The notes below the pieces were generated by a model, which saw only the letters and a list, made by a program, of their open reading frames with translations, did no database searches and was not told the origin of the DNA. From contig JACIWG010000103.1 of the NCBI GenBank assembly GCA_014361085.1, forward strand, positions 1 to 5,461: a stretch of DNA of 5,461 nucleotides, written 5' to 3'. This document shows, in pieces, positions 1 through 5,148 of the stretch (positions are counted from its first letter, which is position 1; each line of letters begins with the position of its first letter). The translations under genes and the position numbers were made by a program. Source of the stretch: Nitrososphaeria archaeon. GTDB lineage: Archaea; Thermoproteota; Nitrososphaeria; JACIWG01.

Positions 1-56
1 GCAAAAAGGGTACTTTGTTCCCATGCTCTAACAAAGCGCCGCCATTGCGCAAACAT
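1..56 (-). CDS. possible start of a gene running off the left edge (partial, unrecognised)
   Basis: On the minus strand an ATG at 56-54 opens a frame that stays open to the window edge, beginning MFAQWRRFVRAWEQ (18 full codons visible). A TATA-like stretch on the same strand (73-81) lies about 17-25 nt upstream, slightly closer than the usual archaeal spacing for a leaderless message. The segment is more GC-rich than the flanking spacer, which hints at constrained sequence. No motif is visible and I do not recognise the family. A competing reading is a plus-strand gene tail in frame 1 ending with TAA at 64-66; its visible part is Arg/His/Cys-rich and has no better claim. This is a weak call. 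Confidence 0.3.
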   Translation of the reverse strand, partial: MFAQWRRFVRAWEQSTLF

Positions 57-72
57 TAACCGCTAAAAAGGG

Positions 73-81
73 ATATAAAAA
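73..81 (-). promoter_or_regulatory. TATA-like box A, possibly for the left-edge gene
   Basis: The minus strand reads TTTTTATAT here, close to the archaeal box A consensus. It sits 17-25 nt upstream of the ATG at 56, so a transcript would start at or just after that codon. It is the only obvious promoter element for a minus-strand gene at the left edge. AT-rich spacers often give such matches by chance. Confidence 0.3.
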
Positions 82-115
82 TTTTGCTGATAATTATGTG
101 AATTGATGATTTTAA

Positions 116-124
116 TTTTTATAA
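116..124 (+). promoter_or_regulatory. box A (TATA) candidate for tRNA-Leu
   Basis: TTTTTATAA lies 25-33 nt upstream of the mature tRNA 5' end at 149. Archaeal box A is normally centred about 26 nt before the transcription start, so the primary transcript would begin at or within a few bases of the mature end, leaving only a short 5' leader. The call is based on sequence match and spacing only. Confidence 0.5.
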
Positions 125-143
125 GTTAAGGGCGGTTATTTAT

Positions 144-237
144 ATGATGCGGGGGTTCCCGAGCCAGGTCAAAGGGGACAGACTCAAGATCTGTTCGCGT
201 AGGCGTTCGTGGGTTCAAATCCCACCCCCCGCATCAT
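144..237 (+). other. inverted flanks extending the tRNA-Leu acceptor helix
   Basis: The five bases before the tRNA, ATGAT (144-148), are the exact reverse complement of ATCAT (233-237), which consists of the discriminator base plus four trailer bases. In the unprocessed transcript the 7-bp acceptor stem could therefore continue as a 12-bp helix, followed by a possible G-U pair (143/238). The discriminator itself would be paired until processing. Confidence 0.6.
149..233 (+). tRNA. tRNA-Leu (anticodon CAA)
   Basis: A class II tRNA of 85 nt that decodes UUG. The acceptor stem is GCGGGGG (149-155) paired with CCCCCGC (226-232), with discriminator A at 233, as expected for tRNA-Leu. The anticodon stem ACAGA/TCTGT (178-182/190-194) encloses loop CTCAAGA, with anticodon CAA at 185-187. 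A 14-nt variable arm (195-208) contains a short CGC/GCG stem, the class II hallmark. The T arm is GTGGG-TTCAAAT-CCCAC (209-225). All stems pair without mismatch. No intron interrupts the anticodon loop, and CCA is not encoded (the next bases are TCA), so CCA must be added enzymatically. The immediate flanks are complementary to each other and would lengthen the acceptor helix in the precursor. Confidence 0.97.
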
Positions 238-260
238 GCCATCATACAAGTTTACAGTTT

Positions 261-290
261 AGGTAAATTTTGTTTACAAAATGTTTTCCT
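261..290. other. dyad / hairpin between tRNA-Leu and the zinc-ribbon gene
   Basis: ATTTTGT (267-273) and ACAAAAT (276-282) are perfect inverted arms separated by two bases. Flanking AGG (261-263) and CCT (288-290) can lengthen the stem if an internal loop is allowed. It lies 26 nt past the stop codon of the minus-strand zinc-ribbon gene and 28 nt past tRNA-Leu on the plus strand, between two converging transcripts. It could be a processing or termination element for either one, but no long T-run follows it on either strand, and AT-rich dyads arise easily by chance. Confidence 0.3.
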
Positions 291-315
291 AATCAAGTTC
301 AAATAGATTTAATAC

Positions 316-540
316 TTACTGTGGGGGTCTTACAAAAAAGAAGACTAATGTAAATAGCATAAGAATTATGAAAGTGATCAAATAGATTAGTTGTGTACGT
401 TTCATTCTTTTATCCATTTCAACAGACTTTTGCATGCATACATTTGAGCAGAAAGTTTTTCCTATTGGAATAGCGGCACCACAAATTTTACAATGTGTAT
501 GTGGAGGAATCGTTCTAAACCTATTTTGTTTTTCTGACAT
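316..540 (-). CDS. small membrane-anchored zinc-ribbon protein (DUF2116-like)
   Basis: A 74-residue protein with an N-terminal Cys4 zinc ribbon (Cys17, Cys20, Cys31, Cys35; the motif reads CKICGAAIP...FCSNVC), a basic linker (about residues 42-49, MDKRMKRT), and one hydrophobic helix (about 51-70) ending in RPPQ. This arrangement matches the archaeal zinc-ribbon family I know as DUF2116; its function is not established. Topology is inferred to be tail-anchored, with the ribbon in the cytoplasm next to the basic residues. The ATG at 540-538 begins 5 nt after the UMP kinase stop, and GTGAG just upstream on the minus strand can act as a Shine-Dalgarno. The two genes therefore very likely share a transcript, and translation may be coupled. 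A role tied to ribosomes or nucleic acid would be guesswork. Confidence 0.85.
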   Translation of the reverse strand: MSEKQNRFRTIPPHTHCKICGAAIPIGKTFCSNVCMQKSVEMDKRMKRTQLIYLITFIILMLFTLVFFFVRPPQ

Positions 541-545
541 TTAAC

Positions 546-1226
546 TCACTTTATCACTATTTCGGTACCTACTTTAGAACCTTTTATTGCATTTAATATA
601 TTTTGTGGCGTACAAAGAACAATCCTTGTCCTAATATTGGATCGTTCAATTATTTTAATAGCTAAAGGATCAAAAAGATCGTAAGAACCTGCAATTATAG
701 GAGAAGATGTAACCAAATTAAAAAGAGTCTTTGTGTCTATTTGATCATATTTTTTTGCATCTTTATCAATTTTAGGGTCTGCTGTATAGACTCCATCGAC
801 ATCTGTCGCGTTGACAAAAAGTGTGGCTCTAGATTTTTCTGCAACTAATGCTGCAGTAGCATTAGTAGAATGTCCTGGATAAAGGCCGCCAAGAACAACT
901 ATTTTCCCCAAATTTAGTGCTAGAGACAATTCATCCATTGACGATGGCACTAATGGGTAAGCAAAAGAGCCAAGCGCACCAATTATTATTTTTGCATTTA
1001 ATCTTGACACAGATATACCAATTTCATCCAAAGTGGTTTCATCTACACCAAAAGCACGCAAGACGTTTATGTAGTTTCTTGCAACTTCACCACCACCGGA
1101 GACTATTATTGGCTGTATACCTTCATTTAATAATGAAACAAAAGAGTCACATAGAATTTTAATATAATTTAAATCAAAGGGTTGCTTAAATATAGAACCA
1201 CTTAATTTAATTACCACACGTTGCAA
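546..1226 (-). CDS. pyrH: uridylate kinase (UMP kinase), archaeal type
   Basis: Cytoplasmic kinase of the amino-acid-kinase fold that converts UMP and ATP to UDP and ADP in pyrimidine nucleotide synthesis. With the chosen start it is 226 residues, typical of archaeal UMP kinases. Motifs in order: KLSGS (7-11) at the phosphate-binding N-terminal strand; VSGGGEVAR (42-50); DEIGISVSRLNA (67-78); GGLYPGHSTNA (113-123), the nucleotide/UMP-binding loop; NATDVDGVYTADP (139-151), the ATP-side signature; and DPLAIKII (186-193). The start is TTG (1226-1224): related archaeal proteins begin right at the RVVIK strand. An in-frame ATG at 1268 would add 14 residues of unconvincing sequence and would lie upstream of the transcription start predicted from the box A at 1258-1266. 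Further in-frame extension to 1409 is only the antisense of aRF1. The gene ends in TGA and is followed 5 nt later by the zinc-ribbon gene. Confidence 0.93.
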   Translation of the reverse strand: MQRVVIKLSGSIFKQPFDLNYIKILCDSFVSLLNEGIQPIIVSGGGEVARNYINVLRAFGVDETTLDEIGISVSRLNAKIIIGALGSFAYPLVPSSMDELSLALNLGKIVVLGGLYPGHSTNATAALVAEKSRATLFVNATDVDGVYTADPKIDKDAKKYDQIDTKTLFNLVTSSPIIAGSYDLFDPLAIKIIERSNIRTRIVLCTPQNILNAIKGSKVGTEIVIK

Positions 1227-1240
1227 GGGTATCTCGCATA

Positions 1241-1260
1241 ACCATCTTAAATGGTAAGAT
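1241..1260. promoter_or_regulatory. overlapping dyads in the aRF1 / UMP kinase divergent promoter
   Basis: Two inverted repeats overlap here: ACCAT-CTTAA-ATGGT (1241-1255) and ATCTTA-AATGG-TAAGAT (1244-1260, arms of 6 bp, spacer 5). They cover the likely box A of aRF1 (1246-1254) and touch that of UMP kinase (1258-1266). A dimeric regulator bound here would affect both genes; no regulator is identified in the window. Short dyads in 55 bp of AT-rich DNA may be accidental. Confidence 0.4.
1246..1254 (+). promoter_or_regulatory. box A candidate for aRF1
   Basis: CTTAAATGG fits the archaeal TATA-like consensus and is the best match between the two divergent genes on the plus strand. Its centre is 32 nt before the ATG at 1282, predicting transcription from about 1275 and a very short leader of roughly 5-9 nt. 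Confidence 0.4.
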
Positions 1261-1266
1261 AAAAAC
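1258..1266 (-). promoter_or_regulatory. box A candidate for the UMP kinase operon
   Basis: The minus strand reads GTTTTTATC. With its centre near 1262, transcription would begin around 1236, about 10 nt before the TTG start at 1226. This spacing supports the TTG and argues against the in-frame ATG at 1268. The promoter would drive UMP kinase and the downstream zinc-ribbon gene. Confidence 0.4.
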
Positions 1267-1271
1267 ATACT

Positions 1272-1280
1272 GTGATGTAA
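1272..1280 (+). promoter_or_regulatory. GTGAT ribosome binding site candidate overlapping an ATG-TAA start-stop, before aRF1
   Basis: GTGAT (1272-1276) matches part of the archaeal Shine-Dalgarno core (GGAGGTGAT) with 5 nt to the aRF1 ATG at 1282, a workable spacing. The same bases contain a minimal reading frame, ATGTAA (1275-1280), ending one base before the real start. A TGA in frame with aRF1 at 1273-1275 rules out a longer aRF1 N-terminus. Confidence 0.4.
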
Positions 1281-1281
1281 A

Positions 1282-2541
1282 ATGGAAAGTGACAAAGGAA
1301 AAAGTTCAGTTGAGAAGTATAGATTAAAGCAATTAGTGCTAGAACTTTCAAAGAAGAGAGGAAGGGGAACTGAATTAATTTCATTATATATACCTCCAGG
1401 GAAACCCATTCATGAAGTAATAAACGCTCTAAGAGAGGAATGGGGTACTGCATCTAATATAAAATCAGACACCACAAGAACACATGTACAAGATGCTTTA
1501 GTAAAAACCATGCAACGTTTAAAACTCTATAAGAAAACGCCTGAAAACGGGCTTGTCATATTTTGTGGTGCTTTGCCAACAAATGGATTAGGAAGTGAAA
1601 CAATTTTTCTTTATGAAATAGTACCAATTAAGCCTGTGCAAACATATCTTTATAGGTGCGATGATCATTTTCACACAGAAATTTTACAAGAAATGCTAAA
1701 GGAGGAAACATTAATTGGAATAATTTCAATAGACACATCAGAAGCTGGTTTGGGATTACTCTATGGCGATAGGGTAGAAGTAGCAGAAGTTCTGACGTCT
1801 GGAATATCAGGAAAACATAGAGCAGGAGGACAATCTGCACGAAGATTTGAACGTCTTAGAGAGATGGAGGTAAATGACTTTTTTCATCGAGTGGGAAGAC
1901 ATGCAACAAAATTGTTTTTGGAAGAAAATAGGGTAAGTAAACTAATTGTTAGTGGACCAGGGCCTACTAAGGATGACTTTTTAAAAGGAGAATACTTACA
2001 TTACCAACTAAGAGACAAAATTGTTGCTGTAATAGATACTTCATATGCTGGAGAAGAAGGCATTCGTGAGACAGTTATGAAAGCAGAAAAAGTTTTGGAA
2101 GATTTAAGACTTGTTGAAGAAATTAAGTTAGTTCAAAACTTTTTACGAGAAGTGACAAAAGAAGATGGTCTTGCAGTCTATGGTATTAATGCAGTAGAAA
2201 GTAGTCTTAATCAAGGTAATGTTGATACAATAATTGTTGTTGAAGACATCAATATAATTACACTTAGGGTTAAATGCAAATATTGTGGAAGAGAGATTAT
2301 TGAATATATCACACGTGATGAATATATAAAACGTAAACAGGAAATTTTAGCTTCAGCTTGTGAAGGATGCCAGAGACTGGATTATGAAGTAGAAGAAGAA
2401 GATTATATAGAGTATATTGCTAGGAAAGCAGATTTAGTGGGAGCGCGGGTAGAAGTAATCTCATCTAAAACAGAATCTGGTATAATGCTTAAAAACTTCG
2501 GGGGAATTGGAGCAATATTAAGATATAGACCACGTACCTAA
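1282..2541 (+). CDS. prf1: peptide chain release factor aRF1
   Basis: A 419-residue class-1 release factor of the eRF1/aRF1 family, which recognises all three stop codons in the ribosomal A site and triggers release of the finished protein; the length is typical. The N domain carries the stop-codon motifs TASNIKS (56-62) and YRCDDHF (124-130, the YxCxxxF box). The middle domain carries the GKHRAGGQSARRFER loop (177-191), with catalytic GGQ at 182-184. The C domain, which in the family contacts aRF3/aEF1A and ABCE1, contains a Cys4 zinc ribbon (Cys332, Cys335, Cys360, Cys363) and ends with a conserved-looking GGIGAILRY segment. No key residue is missing. The ATG at 1282 is fixed by an in-frame TGA 9 nt upstream and fits a GTGAT ribosome binding site. 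The gene is divergent from UMP kinase and its TAA overlaps the stop of the converging valS. Confidence 0.98.
   Translation: MESDKGKSSVEKYRLKQLVLELSKKRGRGTELISLYIPPGKPIHEVINALREEWGTASNIKSDTTRTHVQDALVKTMQRLKLYKKTPENGLVIFCGALPTNGLGSETIFLYEIVPIKPVQTYLYRCDDHFHTEILQEMLKEETLIGIISIDTSEAGLGLLYGDRVEVAEVLTSGISGKHRAGGQSARRFERLREMEVNDFFHRVGRHATKLFLEENRVSKLIVSGPGPTKDDFLKGEYLHYQLRDKIVAVIDTSYAGEEGIRETVMKAEKVLEDLRLVEEIKLVQNFLREVTKEDGLAVYGINAVESSLNQGNVDTIIVVEDINIITLRVKCKYCGREIIEYITRDEYIKRKQEILASACEGCQRLDYEVEEEDYIEYIARKADLVGARVEVISSKTESGIMLKNFGGIGAILRYRPRT
2538..2541. other. interlocked convergent stop codons of aRF1 and valS
   Basis: The four bases CTAA hold both stops: TAA for aRF1 on the plus strand (2539-2541) and TAG for valS on the minus strand (2540-2538). 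There is no intergenic space, so each transcript must end inside the other gene and the two mRNAs must share antisense 3' ends. Confidence 0.95.
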
Positions 2542-4955
2542 AGTTTAACAAAGATATTTTCATCAATCTTTTCAAAGTCGTTTGATGGAGGCATATCATA
2601 AAATATTTCCTTAACTTTATGCATGGAAGTTATTTCCCTTTCAAAAACTCTTAATTCTTTCGGTATGCATAGCATTGAAATTGGTGAAGCAAGGGATAGT
2701 AATTTCTTCTTTTTATAACCCCATATAGCAGAATTTAGTTGTATAAATTTATCAAAAAGATCAGAAAATTCCTTTTTTGTTCCTTGCGGCACTGGATATT
2801 CCTCAAGATGAACACTCTCCTTATAATGAAAGATTTTTTGATAAATTGCTTCTGAAATAAATGGAGTTATAGGTGCAATTAGACAAATTATTGTATAAAG
2901 AACACGATAAAGTGTGGAAATAGCACTCTTGGAAGAGACATCAGGGAATTCCTTATTTTTATTATAGGCTCTAGATTTTACTGCTTCAATGTAGTGATCT
3001 GCAAATATATTCCAAGTAAAATATCTAATTGCTCGTGCGGCTTCAAACGAATCAAGTTCCTCAAAAGAAAGTCTGCATACCTGTATTAGTTTATCCAACT
3101 TTTCTAGTATAGCTTTGTCTATTGGTTCCAATGACACTTCCTCACATGGTGGAAATTGGGATATAAAACGTGAAATATTCCAAAGTTTTGTGATAAACTT
3201 TCTTGCACCAGAAACCCTGCTTTCAGAAAATAGATAATTTGAACCCAATTTTGCTTCACTTGCAGCCCAAAGCCTAAAAGCGTCGGCACCATATTTTTTT
3301 ACAATCGGTTCAGGATAAATGACATTCCCAAGGTGTCTATGCATAGCACGTCTATGTTCATCAAGACCCATACCAGAAAGACGCACATACTTAAAAGCTG
3401 GTTTTTGAGTTAACTGATAAATCCTTAGTAAGGAATAGTAGAGCCATGTTCTAACTATGTCTATTCCTTGAGGGCGCATTCCTACTGGAACGTCAGGTAA
3501 AGGATACCCTAATTTTCTACCAAGTCTTAACACATATAATGCAGAAACACTGGAGTCAACCCATGTATCAAATGTTCTAGTTTCACCTTCAAATTCTCTT
3601 CCCTCACAATTTTTGCAACTTTCTAATGGATAAGGTTGTTTCCATGGTTGATAATAGTTTCCAGGTAAAGGTAAATTAGGAGTACCACATTTCTTACAGT
3701 ACCAAATAGGCAGTTCAGTTCCATAAAAACGTCTTCTAGAAATAGGCCAGTCAGATGTAATAGAGTTTATCCAATTAATTAAAATATTGATAGATTCTGG
3801 AGGAAAGAACTTTATTTGCTCTTTTGAAATTTTAAGAATATCTTCCAAGAATTCTATTTGCTTAAGATAATATTCTTTCACATTTATATATTCTACTGGT
3901 GTTGAACAACGCCAACATACTGGAACATTCTGAGTTATAACTTCTTTTTTAAGCAATAACGATTCCTCTTCTAACAAGGAAACTATTTTTTTCCGAGCTT
4001 CTTCAACATTTAGACCAAAAAGTGGACCTGAATTTTCGTTCATTACAGCATTCTCGTTTAACAATACTTTAGGTTTTAATCTAAGTTCTTTAAAGAGCCT
4101 AATATCTGACTGATCGCCATAAGAACAAATCATTACTAGGCCGCTTCCAAATTCAGGTTTTGCATAGGGGTGAGGGATTATTGGAACTTTATGATTATAT
4201 ATTGGGACAATAGCATAAGAATCTTTAAGGCTAAAGTATCTATTATCATCAGGATTAAATATTATAGCTCCACATGCACCTAGTAATTCAGGTCTGGTTG
4301 TAGCGACAACAATATAATTTGTAGTGTTAGATGATTGAGATTCTAATTGAAACTTAATATAGAAAAGCGTAGAATTTCGCTCTTCTTTCTCTAATTCAGC
4401 ATCAGCAATTGTCGTCTTACAACTTGGACACCAATTAACGGGTCGTTCCTCTTCATAAACTAAACCCCTTTTCCAAACTTCAATAAATGTTTCTTGTGTG
4501 AAAGCACGATAGTCAGGGGAATCTGTTCTATAACCATTTTCGAAATCGCAACTTAATCCTAACCTGTAAAGTGTTTCAACAATTCTACTTTCTGTTTCAT
4601 CAAGTATTTTTTTACATTGTTCTAAAAATATTTCTCTAGGAATTTCAGTTGCTTTCTTATTCAACTTTTTTTCAGCCATCAATTCAACAGGTAAACCATT
4701 TCTGTCTACACCCCAAGGAAAAAACACGTTCTTTTTATTCATCCTGAAATATCTTGCAATAACGTCAATTTGAACATAGTGAGCTGAGCCGCCAACATGC
4801 ATTGAACCTGTAGCATACGGAGGAGGAATATCTATTACAAACCATTCATACGATGGATTAAAACAGCGATACACATTTGTCTTTTTCCAATAATCTAAAA
4901 TAAATAGCTCATCTTCAGGCTCAAACGTTTTTTTATCAAAGAGAGGGGTAAGCAT
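2538..4955 (-). CDS. valS: valyl-tRNA synthetase
   Basis: Class I aminoacyl-tRNA synthetase that attaches valine to tRNA-Val in the cytoplasm; 805 residues. The catalytic domain opens with IDIPPPYATGSMHVGG (41-56), where HVGG stands in for HIGH, then GVDRNGLPVE (82-91). WCPSCKTTIADAE (175-187) gives a zinc-binding Cys pair. The CP1 editing domain, which hydrolyses mischarged Thr-tRNA-Val, contains ATTRPELLGACGA (218-230) and SGLVMICSYGDQSD (271-284). Further Cys pairs at 347/350, 420/423 and 447/450 look like zinc knuckles. DWPISRRRFYGTELPIWYC (402-420) is a strong family signature. The KMSKS position, before LGNVI (542-546), reads AMHRH (537-541). An anticodon-binding helical domain follows from about 610. 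The ATG at 4955 is the only upstream option because an in-frame TGA lies at 4964-4962. The overall pattern recalls Thaumarchaeota/Bathyarchaeia-type enzymes (from memory). Confidence 0.96.
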   Translation of the reverse strand: MLTPLFDKKTFEPEDELFILDYWKKTNVYRCFNPSYEWFVIDIPPPYATGSMHVGGSAHYVQIDVIARYFRMNKKNVFFPWGVDRNGLPVELMAEKKLNKKATEIPREIFLEQCKKILDETESRIVETLYRLGLSCDFENGYRTDSPDYRAFTQETFIEVWKRGLVYEEERPVNWCPSCKTTIADAELEKEERNSTLFYIKFQLESQSSNTTNYIVVATTRPELLGACGAIIFNPDDNRYFSLKDSYAIVPIYNHKVPIIPHPYAKPEFGSGLVMICSYGDQSDIRLFKELRLKPKVLLNENAVMNENSGPLFGLNVEEARKKIVSLLEEESLLLKKEVITQNVPVCWRCSTPVEYINVKEYYLKQIEFLEDILKISKEQIKFFPPESINILINWINSITSDWPISRRRFYGTELPIWYCKKCGTPNLPLPGNYYQPWKQPYPLESCKNCEGREFEGETRTFDTWVDSSVSALYVLRLGRKLGYPLPDVPVGMRPQGIDIVRTWLYYSLLRIYQLTQKPAFKYVRLSGMGLDEHRRAMHRHLGNVIYPEPIVKKYGADAFRLWAASEAKLGSNYLFSESRVSGARKFITKLWNISRFISQFPPCEEVSLEPIDKAILEKLDKLIQVCRLSFEELDSFEAARAIRYFTWNIFADHYIEAVKSRAYNKNKEFPDVSSKSAISTLYRVLYTIICLIAPITPFISEAIYQKIFHYKESVHLEEYPVPQGTKKEFSDLFDKFIQLNSAIWGYKKKKLLSLASPISMLCIPKELRVFEREITSMHKVKEIFYDMPPSNDFEKIDENIFVKL

Positions 4956-4990
4956 AGGCGCTCAAATGTTATAAAACCGGTAAACCCTTT

Positions 4991-5000
4991 CATATAAAAA
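4991..5000 (-). promoter_or_regulatory. box A candidate for valS
   Basis: The minus strand reads TTTTTATATG. Transcription would start near 4969, giving a leader of about 14 nt to the ATG at 4955. A second TATA-like match at 4969-4976 (minus TTTTATAA) lies only 14-21 nt before the ATG and is too close to be the main promoter unless the message starts inside the gene. No clear Shine-Dalgarno precedes the ATG. Confidence 0.4.
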
Positions 5001-5019
5001 TATTTAGGTGCAACAGTTA

Positions 5020-5028
5020 TTTATAAAT
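5020..5028 (+). promoter_or_regulatory. box A for tRNA-Thr
   Basis: TTTATAAAT lies 25-33 nt upstream of the mature 5' end at 5053, the same spacing as the box A of tRNA-Leu in this window. Transcription would begin close to the mature end. It is only about 20 bp from the valS box A on the other strand, so the two promoters face apart within one short spacer. Confidence 0.55.
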
Positions 5029-5052
5029 AGAAATATTATTAACCATAATTGA

Positions 5053-5126
5053 GCCCTGGTAGCTCAGCTGGTAGAGCGCCGCCTTGGTAAGGCGGAGGTT
5101 CGCGGGTTCAATCCCCGCCCAGGGCT
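5053..5126 (+). tRNA. tRNA-Thr (anticodon GGT)
   Basis: A 74-nt class I tRNA that reads ACC and ACU. The acceptor stem GCCCTGG (5053-5059) pairs with CCAGGGC (5119-5125), with discriminator T at 5126, common in archaeal tRNA-Thr. The D stem is GCTC/GAGC (5062-5065/5074-5077). The anticodon stem CCGCC/GGCGG (5079-5083/5091-5095) encloses TTGGTAA, with GGT at 5086-5088. The T arm is GCGGG-TTCAATC-CCCGC (5102-5118). All stems are perfect. The variable loop (5096-5101) has six bases, one more than the usual five. There is no intron and no encoded CCA. It converges on the membrane-protein frame, whose stop is 22 nt away. Confidence 0.97.
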
Positions 5127-5148
5127 TACCTTACTAGAAAATAGAATA

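Noticed and set aside
36..50. GCGC-N7-GCGC small hairpin near the left edge
   Set aside because: A 4-bp stem without a T-run or other context is too weak to call a terminator or RNA element, and it may lie inside a coding region.
87..110. C/D box guide RNA suggested by TGATGAT and CTGA motifs
   Set aside because: The order is wrong: the CTGA precedes the C-box-like motif, the motif lacks the initial purine of RTGATGA, and no D box follows within a suitable distance.
917..1162. 81-codon open frame on the plus strand inside UMP kinase
   Set aside because: It is antisense to a clear UMP kinase reading frame; the His/Leu/Gln-rich product has no recognisable features and is explained by the complement of the kinase codons.
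1227..1409. N-terminal extension of UMP kinase by up to 61 residues
   Set aside because: The extension is antisense to the start of aRF1, has no resemblance to the family N-terminus, and would cross the divergent promoter.
1247..1453. 68-codon minus-strand open frame over the aRF1 start
   Set aside because: It is opposite the conserved aRF1 N domain, has no ribosome binding site or family likeness, and is a shadow frame.
1628..1840. 70-codon minus-strand open frame inside aRF1
   Set aside because: It lies opposite the YxCxxxF and GGQ coding region; its Leu-rich content follows from the complementary codons of aRF1.
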